From Prorocentrum cordatum (Eukaryota > Sar > Dinophyceae > Prorocentrales > Prorocentraceae): a DNA stretch of 64,000 bases. The notes beneath the pieces are model-generated. The model did not search any database. It saw only the letters and a list, made by a program, of their open reading frames with translations, and was not told the DNA's origin. The translations under genes were made by a program, and so were the position numbers. The stretch is from contig CAUYUJ010019082.1 of assembly GCA_963575745.1 (NCBI GenBank), positions 587,626-651,625 on the forward strand. Direction: 5' to 3'. This document shows, in pieces, positions 1 to 9,604 of this stretch (positions are counted from its first letter, which is position 1; each line of letters begins with the position of its first letter).

Positions 1-1129
1 GAAGCAAACCCGAAATCACTAAAACCGGTATGTATTTGCACAACTCTGCTGGGTATTGCTTGGCAGCTGCACTCTCCCGGCGCTGTGAGCCCGACAAAAG
101 ATTGATGTCCGTACTGATAGGAACAGGTCCCAGCATTGGAAATATTGGACATACGTCTCGGAGTCTTCCGGATGAGGGGGAGGTCGAGGACGAGGAAAGA
201 CGTGGGTTTGACACTGGGGCTCCGAGTTCGCACTGGTCGAGAATGACAAGCTCAGCCGTCGGTGAAGTCAAGATGTGTCTTACTTCAAGCAATATCCAAC
301 TGCTTACTACGTAGGGCTCCTGCAAACACTCTGGGTGTTCCATCAAGATCCTAGCTCCCAGCGAACTCGCGAGAGCACTCGAAACGTCTACTTGGTCTCA
401 CATTGAGCTCCCACAGCTTGGGGAACCCCAGGGAAACTCAGGAGGCCTAGCAACCCTAAGAAATAGGGTCTCCTTTGAAGGCGGTCTAGCACGGGCCATC
501 GAGAAAAGTTCACAAGGTGGGCCCGCTATCACGGCCCACACCCACCCCTGCAGGACCAACTTGACTAACTCATGCGCTGCCTTACGCGACGCCAGTTTGT
601 CGAGAACTTAGCTATTAGCAGCATCAATACTGAGCAACATTCGGGCCAGCCCCGACCGAGCCACCACAAGGTCAATATGGAATTGGACGTCGGTGTTCCT
701 TCGCTACCCTGAACACAATCAAGACAAAAACGAGCTTGCTAGTATGAGGGAGAACTAATATAAGAACGGCCCTCGGGAAAGGAGGTTCCTGGAATTCATC
801 CACTAGCCTGCCGACTGGGCGGATCCGAGCCAACCTTTCACCAATGATATCCTGAATTATGAGGCCCACGCAACGATGTGATTGGCGCTCCGCCTGCTCC
901 GCAGACAACCCCCTCGAAGCCAACTCGACCGCAATCTGGGTGGTCCCGGCTTTCTGGGCCTGAAATTTTATTCTCTGACATTGTCGGCAGCACCATAAGC
1001 GACGCTGGCAAACATCTAGACTATCCGTGCTTAAAATGCTAGGACAACCTCAGATTCGCAAGACAACTGCCCGTTGCATGACTGGCATTTTGTGCCAGCC
1101 GTAGCTGCCCGGGCAACATCTAACGAAGG
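1..1129. other. No gene recognised
   Basis: Unique-looking sequence with no microsatellite and no recognisable protein. The short open frames at 30-314 (+) and 672-923 (-) have no family motif I know. No RNA gene or mobile-element end is visible. Confidence 0.5.
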
Positions 1130-1329
1130 ATGGCTTTTGGCCGCGTGCTAGGTTGGCTGGGAGGTCTGCCTCTTTCTCCTCCTCCTCATCCTCCTTGCAT
1201 TTTTCCAGGAAGCGCCCTTACTCAGGTTGCTACGACAAGAACTCGCTCCAGTTTACCGCAATATGCACGTGATACCTTTACTGATGCCTCCAGCCCACTC
1301 ACCTCCATCTCCAAGGCTGATTTCGCATC

Positions 1330-1640
1330 ACTCCTCCTCCTCCTCCCTCCTCCCTCCTCCCTCCTCCTCCTCCTCCTCCTCCTCCTCCTCCTCCTCCTCC
1401 TACGCCTCCTACGCCTCCTCCTCCTCCTCCTCCTCCTCCTCCTCCTCCTCCCCCCCTTCTCCTCCTCCTCCTCCTCCTCCTCTTCCTCTCCCTCTTCTCC
1501 TCTTCTCCTCTTCTCCTCTTCTCCTTTCCTCCTCCTCCTCCTCCTCCTCCTCCTCCCTCCTTCCTCCTCCTCCTCCTCCTCCTCCTCCTCCTCTCCTTCT
1601 CCTCCTCCACCTCCACCTCCTCCTCCACCACCTCCACCTC
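1330..1640. repeat. (TCC)n / (CTC)n microsatellite
   Basis: A nearly pure pyrimidine tract of CCT/CTC triplets, interrupted by a few TAC, CTT and CCC variants and becoming (CCTCCA)n near 1605-1645. All frames are open on both strands, so long Ser/Pro/Leu or Gly/Arg/Glu frames here are artefacts of composition. Strand asymmetry makes it a triplex candidate, which is inference. Confidence 0.95.
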
Positions 1641-1741
1641 TACCTCCACCTCTCTGGTCTGCAAGATCATTGTGTCTTGCACACCCCCGGCAATGCCGTC
1701 CTGAGTGACGGTCTTTCGCGGTCCCCCGAGTTCCGAGTTCC

Positions 1742-1856
1742 GAGTTCCACCTCCTCCTCCTCCTCCTCCTCCCTCCTCCTCCGCCCTCCTCCGCCCTCCT
1801 CCTCCTCCACCCTCCTCCGCACTCCTCCTCCCTCCTCCTCCTCCTCCTCCTCCTTT
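1742..1856. repeat. Second (CCT)n tract
   Basis: CCT triplets with several embedded CCTCCGCCCT variants. It lies just after a triplicated short word (GAGTTCC) at about 1729-1747 and is separated from the first tract by about 100 bp of ordinary sequence. Confidence 0.9.
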
Positions 1857-1990
1857 TCTTATGTTTCTTATTATTCTGATGTTTATTATTTTTATCATTA
1901 GTTTTCTCCTTCGTATTATGATTCTTAGTATTATTCGTCTTATTATTATGATTAGTATTATCCTTAATAATCGTATTAATCTTATTATTA

Positions 1991-2073
<83 letters not shown>

Positions 2074-2112
2074 ATTATTATTATTATTATTGATATTGAT
2101 ATTATTATTATT
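1857..2112. repeat. (TTA/ATT)n microsatellite abutting LINE-1
   Basis: AT-only triplet repeat, almost pure ATT between about 1980 and 2110. It ends directly at the SL relics that begin LINE-1. The 3' tail of LINE-1 (7335-7395) is the same kind of ATT/TAA tract, so this could be the tail of an earlier truncated copy, or the element may prefer such targets (inference). Confidence 0.9.
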
Positions 2113-2117
2113 GTTAC

Positions 2118-2138
2118 GGCTCAAGGTGTTGGCTCAAG
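2118..2138 (+). other. Tandem spliced-leader relics at the LINE-1 5' end
   Basis: GGCTCAAG occurs at 2118-2125 and TTGGCTCAAG at 2129-2138, 13 bp apart. The dinoflagellate SL ends in TTTTGGCTCAAG, so these are 8- and 10-nt matches to its 3' end in the sense orientation, about 100 bp before the ORF1 start. Two copies so close together and correctly placed are unlikely by chance, but each match is short. Tandem truncated SLs are the known signature of mRNA that was trans-spliced, reinserted and trans-spliced again. Confidence 0.6.
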
Positions 2139-2230
2139 GTTGGGGCCCGAGGTCGTTTTCACGAACCCAGGGCCTTTCACTTTTACCTTTTACTTGACTT
2201 CCCTACTCGCTTTCCGCTCCACTCGCACTC

Positions 2231-3088
2231 ATGTCAAAGACCCAGGGCCCAGAGGCCAAGAAGGCGATGACCGAGGCCATGCGCAAGGTGCAGGAAGAGG
2301 AGGCCGCAGCGTTGGCTTCCCTGCCGTCTGGGACGAAGGCGATCCTCGATCTCTACACCAACCGAGTGCATGCCTCCATGGACGCGCTCGTGGAGCGGGT
2401 GACCCAGCAGAATGAACCACGCTTCACGGCTATAGAAGATTCGGCGAAGGCCTTGGAGTCCAGGGTGACCAAGCTCGAGAAGCAGTTCGCCGACTCTACC
2501 TCGAGCGCCGGTGGTGGGTCATCTACTGGAGACTGGAAGCCTTCGAATATCGTCATAAAGATTTGTGAGTTCAAGGACAAGGACACCCACAAGGTCAACT
2601 TCACGGCTGTCCGCAACTGGGTGAACTCCATCAAGACGCACCTTGGGACTCAAGCTTCAGAGCTCGGTGGCCTCAAGGCGAGGACCACGGAGGACATCTA
2701 CAAAGTAGAGATCCCCGTAAACCCGGCCCACGTGGAGAGCATCAAAGACGCCATGCGCGAGACGATGACCAGCCAGAACCTGGCCATCCGCACGACTGCG
2801 GGGGTGGAGCTGTGGCCGAAGATCAACGCCGAGCAGCACCCTATCAGGATGATGCGCTACCGGACGTACGGCTCCCTGGTGGACGCGATCCAGGCGCAGG
2901 CGAGGCTGGACGGCTACGTGGTCAAGGAAGATTGGCAGAAGTCTCTGTCTGTCGAAGTGGGCAAGTTGGATGGGCCCTCCCACAGGATCGCTGGCGTGGA
3001 CGCGAACGCCTCGGTGGTCTGGGACACGGAGGTGCTACAGACCCTGGGATGGAGCAAGGAACGCCTTGTCTTGCTGATGAGGAAGTAG
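2231..3088 (+). CDS. LINE-1 ORF1 protein (coiled-coil, nucleic-acid chaperone type)
   Basis: A 285-aa protein whose likely role is to bind LINE RNA as the ORF1/gag-like partner of ORF2. The N-terminal third is charged and heptad-rich (KAMTEAMRKVQEEEAAAL, then VTKLEKQFADS at about residues 75-85), consistent with a coiled coil used for trimerisation. A Ser/Gly-rich linker follows. The C-terminal half, beginning near PSNIVIKICEF at residue 105, has the length and alternating pattern of an RRM-like fold, but I cannot place RNP motifs with certainty. The start is chosen because it is the first ATG after the SL relics and gives an intact frame. It is followed after 9 bp by ORF2 in another frame. 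The function is inferred from position and architecture. Confidence 0.75.
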   Translation: MSKTQGPEAKKAMTEAMRKVQEEEAAALASLPSGTKAILDLYTNRVHASMDALVERVTQQNEPRFTAIEDSAKALESRVTKLEKQFADSTSSAGGGSSTGDWKPSNIVIKICEFKDKDTHKVNFTAVRNWVNSIKTHLGTQASELGGLKARTTEDIYKVEIPVNPAHVESIKDAMRETMTSQNLAIRTTAGVELWPKINAEQHPIRMMRYRTYGSLVDAIQAQARLDGYVVKEDWQKSLSVEVGKLDGPSHRIAGVDANASVVWDTEVLQTLGWSKERLVLLMRK

Positions 3089-3097
3089 GGGTGCCGA

Positions 3098-6000
3098 GTG
3101 GAGCCTAAACTCCAAGAGCTCACAGAATTGTGGGCTCTGACTGCGAATTTGAGGCGCAAAGCTGCTTCTACTAGGGCGGCCTTCTTCAAGAAGGTCCGGA
3201 AGAGCGTGCGGAAACAGGTCGTGATGCTGCTGCAAGAGGTGCCCAAGTGGGAGGACGGGGAGTTCTCCGGCTATGCGCTCCGCTCGCAGAAGGGGGAGGA
3301 CTGCGCCATCGCAGTCCCGGGAAGCTGGCGAGACCTGATACATCGGCGCTTTTCCGACAAGTATTTATGCATGTTGCAGTGTGGTGAGTGCGGATACATT
3401 AGTATGCATTTAGCTCCTGGGAACAATCCCAGCGCGAACGATTATTGGGAGGACACGTCGGAGGGAGCGGAGGGGGAGTGTGCCAAATGGGAACGAACAA
3501 ACCCGCCAGTCAAACGATGGGTTATTGGTTTAGACGCTAATTTGACTCTACCTGGAGACATACCTGACTTGACGGGGTCCTGGGTCTCTGAAGCACACGC
3601 AGGGCACTCCAAGACCAAGATCGCTCGTCTATGTCGTTTCTTGTTGGCCAGGCGCACTGTGCTCGTAAACACTTTCGCTGAGGCTTGTGATCGAAACCTG
3701 CAAAGCAGCCCAGTGACATGGAGGAATACAAGGGGAAACGAATCTCAAATCGATTATCTGGGCCTTCCTCTCGGTGGGGGGCACGCTACTTGGCACGTTC
3801 TGGACCACACGCACGTCTCTCCCAAGACCCCGCAGGCATTGAAATCTGATCATGTTATGGTGGTCGGGGGCATGGGGTTTGAGCACAACGTGATGCGGTA
3901 CCACGCCCGTCCTTTTACTCAGAAGGGCTGGAAGCCTGACACTGAGCAGGATGCGAAGCTCTTTCAGAGATTGTGCGTCATGAAGAACACTCTTGTTCCA
4001 CATCCCGTTCTTCCTCTTCATCCCCCTCCTCGTCATCTGCACGACGTCGACGCCGACGCTGACGCCGCCATTACGACGCCGACGCCGCCGTTACGACACC
4101 GCCGCCGCCGTTACGACACCGACGCCGCCGCCGTTACGACGCCGCCGCTGCCGTTACGACGACCCGCCGCCGTGACACCGACGCCGCCGCTGCGACGATT
4201 TCGGTTTTTTTTCCCAGGCGGGGAAATCACGGATTGGGAGCATCACATTGGCCATGCGGCGAGTTCGATCTCCGCGACGAATGCGAGTACCAGACTCTGG
4301 TTGGGCCGACAACGTTCTGCCGAGGAGAAGTCTTTATTGTTGCGCATCCGATCCGACTCGATGCGCGGGGTTATCGACCGAACGATGCGGCGCAGGTACA
4401 ATCAGATTAGCAAGAGACGCAGACGGCAACGGGGTGACCAAGACCTCGCCCTCGTGAACTCGACGCAGGGGGGGATGTCCACCCGGCTCCCTCCTCGAAT
4501 GCCCGTGCCTGTTGCCCACCAGCCCTCATTTGGAGACTTCTGCGCAGACCATTCCCGTTGGCCAGATTTGCTACGTCATTTCGGTGCTGACCGCTATTGT
4601 GATGCTGGCAATGGCGACGCAGCTCAGGATTTACGAACGATGCGTTTAGAGGCGATTGCAATCAATGAAGCTCAGGATAACCACATCAGACGTCGTTGTG
4701 GGCCCACTCGCTTCACCTTCATGGAATTCCTCGCCGCCCGGGGTGCCATGTCCATCGGCACAGCGCCTGCCAGGGACGGGGTCGTGGGCGAAATGCTTCA
4801 GATGTTGCCTTTCCTTGTCGTCGTAGAGTTGTTCATTAAGTTCACCAGCTATTTCGTCACGGGGAAGGGCCACGGGGAGTTCTGGAAGCTCATAGACCTC
4901 ACTGGGTTGCCCAAGCAGCCTAGGCCCCAAGCTTTTTCCGACTGGAGGTACGTTGCCAAGTCCCCGAATATGCAGAAATGGTATTTAAAATCTGTGGGGT
5001 ACGCGATTCGACGCTTCACGCAGCAAACCAGAGTCAGGATATTTGGTTTTACTCCAGGGGTTTCCACGTTGCACCTGGTGGACATCGTCAGGAGGGTTTT
5101 GGCCATCTCTAACAAGTTCAAGAAACACCCGTATGTTGTCGCGTTCCTGGACATTGAGTTTGCGTTCGACAATATGTTGCATCAGTTGGTCTCAGATGCA
5201 TTGCTATCACTGAGCATTCTAGCGTCCCTGGTGGTGGCAATCTTGAGGGAGCTATCAGGTCTCGAGGGTGACATGTACATGTCAGGTGTCGGGGCTAGTG
5301 GCAGGTTCCCCTATCTCAAAGGCGGGAGACAGGGGGGAGTCGAGACGCCCATGCTCTTCAATTGCCTTCTGACTTACATATTCGGCCCCGTTGTCAGGCA
5401 GTGGGAGGCGACCGGCCTGGGGGCTTCCATCGACGACCTCTGCTTGAATTTGCTAGTATGGGCGGACAATTTGATATTGTGTGCAAGGACTACGGATCAG
5501 CTCCAAACGATGATTTCCGACACGGCCAGCGCTCTGCACAGGAACGGCTTCCGCATCAAGATGAAGGAAAGTGTAGTGCTCTGCGGGATGGGAGTCGATC
5601 AGCAGCCGCCCGTCGTGGAAGTACCGACGCACGGGCAGGGAGTTCTTCAGTTGCCAGTTGTGGACGAAGCCGTCCTACTCGGCACCATGCTCACCAGGGC
5701 GGGGGATACAGTGGCTTCCTGGGATCATCGATTTCTGAAGGCGGAGGGGAACGTTGGAAAAATCCATCGACGCCTTCATAATCCCAACGCCAGTTGGGAA
5801 GGGAAAGTCCGGGCATTCTCGAGAGGGCCCACCACCTCATTGCTCTACGATTGCGCGTCTTCGGTACCCACGCAAGACCGTCTGCAGAAGGCGCGTGCCT
5901 GGGAAGACCACCATCTACGACGGGCTTTGAAATTGAAGTCCCTGCCAGGGGAGGGCCTGCAAGGCTACAACTACCGCACAGCGCGTCTTCTCGAAGGCCG

Positions 6001-7273
6001 CTTTGCATTCTGGGCAATACCTCAAGTTCACCATAAATGGCTTCAGCGTCTTCATCGATGGAGGTATGCGTCCATGCATTGGAGTTGGGGTTCCGACAAG
6101 TCTGGCACACCAGAGTTCCCCATTCGCCAGCTGTCTCTATACCGTAGAGGTGACCACAGGGTTACGGCACAGGCGTGCGCTTCCTGGACCCCCAGTCTGC
6201 GCCGCGATGACGCAGGGGAGTGGCGGTATCGACGGCCAGGCCCCGCTGCACCGCAGCCAGAGGACTTCTGGGACGCAGCCATCCCTGATTGGGAATTCAA
6301 GGTGATGAATGGCGCCGGGGAGTGGAAGAACCAGGAGTGGTCCTTCATCGATCGCATCTGCATCAAATGGCACCTGCCTGGTTGGAATAGAGATATGTCC
6401 GTCCATCGTGACCAGGTTCGTAAACTTGCTGCGGCTCGTCGGGGCGATCCACGGGGGACACACGCTAAACGCAAGCAGTCGGAGGACGAGGGGGAGGCGG
6501 AGGAGGGGGAGGTGGAGGCAGGGCGACATTGCAAACGACGACGGCTTCTTCGCGACGACACGGAGCAGCGAGCAGGCGTTACGACGGGAGGGGCGGGCAC
6601 CGGCGACTGGGACTTCGGGGATGACACTTTCTTCGTTTCTGAGGGCCGCATGTTCTTTGATATCATTCCTCCCCTCCTTTCCTCCGATTCGTCCTGGCCC
6701 GATCCTTCCTCCTCCATTAATTTTTTCAGATTTGTGGTCGATAACGAAGCTTTAGCGCAAGCCCTCAGTGGCTCGTCGTTCGTCCAATGGGAACGGCTCT
6801 CACAACTTTCGCCTCTAGCTGACTGTTTGCTCCAGAGCGTGACCGATGGGTGGAGACCTCCGGATCCGATCGAAGCTCCCGTTTTGTGGCGGCCCCGCCA
6901 CCAGAATCAAGAGGCTGATCGTTTGTGTAATGCAGTTTTAGATGCAGGCCGAGGTTTCTTATGCCTCCACCCTCGCATTGATGAGTTGTTAGCTGCGCCT
7001 CACAATTGTTTGGCCCACTCGGACGGGGGGTGGCGCGGGTGCGGGCGGAGCGCGGGCGGTTTCACTCTACGGGTCTCCCAGGGGAGCGGCGACTGGGAGG
7101 TCGCGGCTTTCGGGGGGACGTGGGAACCCCAGGCAACAGATTCATTTTCCGCCGAAGTGTCGGGGCTTCGGCTAGCACTTGCTGTGTTCGCCGCTCTGCA
7201 GGGGACAGGCGATCTCTCTCAGCTCGGAATCCCAATTTTCAGACGTAATGTGTGCTACAGGTATCTGCATTGA
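3098..7273 (+). CDS. LINE-1 ORF2: APE endonuclease, reverse transcriptase, permuted RNase H
   Basis: A 1391-codon protein that nicks target DNA and reverse-transcribes the element. The listed start is a GTG codon; no better ATG is obvious before the endonuclease. APE-type motifs: LQEVPKW near 3230, GLDANL near 3528 and SDHVMV near 3846. An in-frame GACGCC-type repeat expands the linker at about 4020-4205. RT motif A is AFLDIEFAFD (5141-5170), motif B is GGRQGG (near 5321) and motif C is WADN (5459-5470), with Asn where most RTs have Asp. A thumb region and a basic/acidic linker follow. The C-terminal RNase H (about 6731-7215) has all four catalytic acidic residues but in permuted order: VDNEALAQAL, then RPRHQNQEAD, then HSDGGWRG, then SAEVSGL. 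The frame is intact over 4.2 kb, so activity is possible. Confidence 0.9.
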   Translation: MEPKLQELTELWALTANLRRKAASTRAAFFKKVRKSVRKQVVMLLQEVPKWEDGEFSGYALRSQKGEDCAIAVPGSWRDLIHRRFSDKYLCMLQCGECGYISMHLAPGNNPSANDYWEDTSEGAEGECAKWERTNPPVKRWVIGLDANLTLPGDIPDLTGSWVSEAHAGHSKTKIARLCRFLLARRTVLVNTFAEACDRNLQSSPVTWRNTRGNESQIDYLGLPLGGGHATWHVLDHTHVSPKTPQALKSDHVMVVGGMGFEHNVMRYHARPFTQKGWKPDTEQDAKLFQRLCVMKNTLVPHPVLPLHPPPRHLHDVDADADAAITTPTPPLRHRRRRYDTDAAAVTTPPLPLRRPAAVTPTPPLRRFRFFFPGGEITDWEHHIGHAASSISATNASTRLWLGRQRSAEEKSLLLRIRSDSMRGVIDRTMRRRYNQISKRRRRQRGDQDLALVNSTQGGMSTRLPPRMPVPVAHQPSFGDFCADHSRWPDLLRHFGADRYCDAGNGDAAQDLRTMRLEAIAINEAQDNHIRRRCGPTRFTFMEFLAARGAMSIGTAPARDGVVGEMLQMLPFLVVVELFIKFTSYFVTGKGHGEFWKLIDLTGLPKQPRPQAFSDWRYVAKSPNMQKWYLKSVGYAIRRFTQQTRVRIFGFTPGVSTLHLVDIVRRVLAISNKFKKHPYVVAFLDIEFAFDNMLHQLVSDALLSLSILASLVVAILRELSGLEGDMYMSGVGASGRFPYLKGGRQGGVETPMLFNCLLTYIFGPVVRQWEATGLGASIDDLCLNLLVWADNLILCARTTDQLQTMISDTASALHRNGFRIKMKESVVLCGMGVDQQPPVVEVPTHGQGVLQLPVVDEAVLLGTMLTRAGDTVASWDHRFLKAEGNVGKIHRRLHNPNASWEGKVRAFSRGPTTSLLYDCASSVPTQDRLQKARAWEDHHLRRALKLKSLPGEGLQGYNYRTARLLEGRFAFWAIPQVHHKWLQRLHRWRYASMHWSWGSDKSGTPEFPIRQLSLYRRGDHRVTAQACASWTPSLRRDDAGEWRYRRPGPAAPQPEDFWDAAIPDWEFKVMNGAGEWKNQEWSFIDRICIKWHLPGWNRDMSVHRDQVRKLAAARRGDPRGTHAKRKQSEDEGEAEEGEVEAGRHCKRRRLLRDDTEQRAGVTTGGAGTGDWDFGDDTFFVSEGRMFFDIIPPLLSSDSSWPDPSSSINFFRFVVDNEALAQALSGSSFVQWERLSQLSPLADCLLQSVTDGWRPPDPIEAPVLWRPRHQNQEADRLCNAVLDAGRGFLCLHPRIDELLAAPHNCLAHSDGGWRGCGRSAGGFTLRVSQGSGDWEVAAFGGTWEPQATDSFSAEVSGLRLALAVFAALQGTGDLSQLGIPIFRRNVCYRYLH
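4020..4205 (+). repeat. (GACGCC)n-type minisatellite inside LINE-1 ORF2
   Basis: Degenerate GACGCCGCC / GTTACGAC units insert an Arg/Thr/Pro/Ala-rich stretch of about 60 codons between the endonuclease and RT domains without breaking the frame. It is probably a tolerated expansion in an interdomain linker. Confidence 0.85.
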
Positions 7274-7334
7274 GTGAGGCTCCATCGGCAGGGACTGAAG
7301 AGATGTGCGGGGAGGCGGCCTTTGCGGCCAAGCC

Positions 7335-7395
7335 GAGTCCAAATAAATAATAATAATTATTATTGTTATTACTACTATTATTACTATTATTCCTC
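7335..7395 (+). repeat. (TAA/TTA)n tail of LINE-1
   Basis: AATAAATAATAATAATT-type sequence, switching to TTA/TTACTAC triplets, about 65 bp after the ORF2 stop. It is likely the 3' tail used in target-primed reverse transcription. A short CCT-rich stretch follows. Confidence 0.7.
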
Positions 7396-7537
7396 CTGCT
7401 CCTCCCCTCCTCCTCCATTCTTTTTCCTTATCAATAACTTCTCCCGGCAACACCCTGGGGCCAGTTGTCAGGGCAGGCCGGGCGTTTCGCATGAGACTTC
7501 CCTACCACTTATCACTCTGAAGCTCAAATATGGTAAC

Positions 7538-7885
7538 CCCTTCACAGATGGAGGGCGGGCCGTTTTCGAAATGTTGATCTTGCCTTAGCGCCGCGCACCT
7601 TCTTACAACAATTGCAAGTGTTTCACAGATTGAGGGCGGGTCGTTTTCAAAATGTGGCTCTCGCCTTAGCGCCGCGCACATTCGTCTTTATAGTTTGCCA
7701 GAGTTTCACGGATTGTGAGCGGGTCGTTTTCAAAATGTGGTTCTCGCCATAGCGCCGCGCACATTGGTTTTCAAACTTTGCCAGACTTTCACGGATTGAG
7801 GGCGGGTCCTTTTCAAACTGTGGCTCTCGCCTTAGCGCCGCGCACATTCGCTTTAAACAATTTTCAAGAGCTTCACGGATTCCCA
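7538..7885 (+). repeat. Tandem repeat, about 80-83 bp period, 4-5 copies
   Basis: Each unit has the words TTCACGGATTGAGGGCGGG, TTTTCAAAATGTGGCTCTCG and CCTTAGCGCCGCGCACATTC. Units begin near 7541, 7621, 7704, 7787 and 7871, the last one truncated. No coding function is visible. Confidence 0.9.
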
Positions 7886-8137
7886 TGACCAACGTCCCAG
7901 AAACGGTGTTCTTGAAAGGATTCAGAACTATGCGGGTGCAACAGTTATGTTGGTTCGCGGTGTTGAAATTCCAAAGATGGCGTTCTGGCACGATTCCAAA
8001 TCGTCAGGACGCAGCAGTCAGGTTGATCCGTGGCGTGGAAATCCCAAGAACCATGTTTTGGCATGCTTCAAGGTCTTCAAACGGTTGTCTTCCAACGAGG
8101 CAGCTCCCTCAATGGAAATGAACCGTTGTAGGGGCCT
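7886..8137 (+). repeat. Degenerate two-copy repeat
   Basis: Two related stretches of about 85 bp share the pattern GGTTGNTCCGNGGNGTNGAAAT, then CCAA, then TNTGGCANGNTTC (near 7950 and 8020). They directly continue the preceding tandem array and are probably diverged tandem units of a neighbouring family. Confidence 0.55.
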
Positions 8138-8199
8138 ATGAAGAGGGAATTTGGAGGGATGGTTAATTCTTACATCGTTGAGGACTCGTGGGTTTACAC

Positions 8200-8800
8200 T
8201 GGTCCTCCTCTTCCTCTTCCTCCTCCTCATCCTCCTCCTCCTCCTCCTCTCCCTCGTCTGACCGCCCGCGTCGGCGGCGCCTCGGCGGCGGCGGCGCCGC
8301 CGAGACTGCACGCGCCGCCAGCGCAGGCGGCGGCCACGGCCAGCTCCTGCTGCTCATGGCACGTCTCTCGGGCATCTTCAGGCGTCGAAGAGAATCGGGG
8401 AGGACCTTCGAGGATTCAGACGTCGTCGTCGTCGGGGATCGAAGAGTACGGAGTATCGGAGAGGATCGAGGATGACCAGGGAGGATCGAGGAAGACTGGG
8501 TACACGTCGGTCGGAAGAAGTAGGTAAAAACATGAAGTAGGAAGGCGGATTAAGTTGATTGGGTCCAGACCCCCCCAGAGATTAACAAAACACAGCAAAA
8601 GCGTGTCGATTCTTGAAGTAGGAAGGCGCTTGAAGTTGATTGGGATCTGGGAATCCAAAAATACCTACTTTCAACGACCGGCGTGTATCTATGAGGATCG
8701 AGGATCGATGAAGATCGATGAGGACCGGGGATCGAGAAGGGTCGAGGATCATGAAGGATCAGGGATCAGGGGGACAGTGACCCAGAAACAGGAGGGCCTC
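8200..8800. repeat. Simple-sequence and GATCGAGGA-type repeats
   Basis: (CCT)n at about 8203-8257 is followed by GC-rich DNA. There are two clusters of degenerate GATCGAGGA/GATCGATGA units (about 8395-8500 and 8690-8775). Two 37-bp near-copies starting GAAGTAGGAAGGCG occur at about 8534 and 8614. No credible gene is seen. Confidence 0.75.
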
Positions 8801-8939
8801 CTCCCTCCTCTTCATACCTCCTCCTTCTCCTCCTCCAGCCGCTGGGTATCGTCGACGTCAGCTCCTCTCGATCCGGTGCGCACTCGGACATCGCCGTCGT
8901 CGGAGGCGACCACAATCAACCAATGCAACCCAACACGTC

Positions 8940-9056
8940 TTCGGGCGTTGTCGTCGCCAGCATGGTCTTCTTCCTCCTCCTCCTCTTCCTCATCCTTCTC
9001 CTCCTCAGTATCCTCCTTCTCCTCCTTCTCCTCCTCCATCCTCGTCTTGTCGCCAG
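8940..9056. repeat. (CTC/CTT)n tract
   Basis: Pyrimidine-rich triplet repeat with TCCTC and CTTCT variants. The Leu/Ser-rich open frames across it are compositional. Confidence 0.85.
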
Positions 9057-9179
9057 CAGCGGAAACGCTCAAATGACATGCAGCAGGGTTTTGTTTTGTT
9101 TTGTTGGTCGGGCCTGAGATGCCCAACCTAGGAAACGATCGTGTGCGCCTAGTGCGCCGACGCCTGCACTGTGCATCTA

Positions 9180-9360
9180 TGATGCGGCTGCCGGCTGTCA
9201 TTTCGACAGAGCCATGGGCAACAAACGCAATGCGAGCCAGTGAAAAATGACAAGCTGTATGCCTGTCGGCTGTCATCAAGGCAACGCCATGAACAGCAAA
9301 AACAATGTGGATTGGTGGGAGATGACTGGGAAATGACAAACTACATGCCAGCAACATAAG
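9180..9360 (+). repeat. Two-copy tandem repeat, about 80 bp
   Basis: Copies starting near 9190 and 9268 share CNGGCTGTCAT, GCCATG, AACA and AATGACAA. 9361-9604 shows nothing further, apart from being the presumed 3' side of the retroposed gene that ends at 9605. Confidence 0.6.
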
Positions 9361-9604
9361 AGCATTCAACTCTCACGAGATACCGACGTCCAACGACACT
9401 CTGCCAAATTCCGTTCGGAATCTGGAAAATAGAAGTTGGAAAACGCGTCATAGCGGAAACGATGAGCACTGGCCAGGGCTGAGAAACGTGCAAGGGTTGG
9501 CCCCAGCCACTTTCGCAAGCGTCTCCGTAGCACAACCGACTCCTACAAACCCCACGCCGCCCGCAGATAGAGCTGGCCTCAACCAGCCGGCCCGTCTGCC
9601 CACC

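Larger units (their letters stand above)
2113..7400 (+). mobile_element. LINE-1: non-LTR retrotransposon, near full length
   Basis: The order is tandem SL relics, ORF1, ORF2 and an AT-rich triplet tail. ORF1 (2231-3088) and ORF2 (3098-7273) are both open and only 9 bp apart. ORF2 has an apurinic-type endonuclease, an RT and a C-terminal RNase H. The element has no LTRs. It is the only LINE of the three here without an obvious frameshift in its main reading frame, so it is the youngest-looking. I did not identify target-site duplications because both ends lie in simple sequence. Confidence 0.9.

Noticed and set aside
672-923. 83-codon minus-strand ORF
   Set aside because: No homology signal, no SL, and the length is expected by chance in GC-rich DNA.
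1222-2415. Asn-, Gly-, Arg- and Ser-rich open frames
   Set aside because: Composed entirely of (TCC)n and (TTA)n microsatellites.
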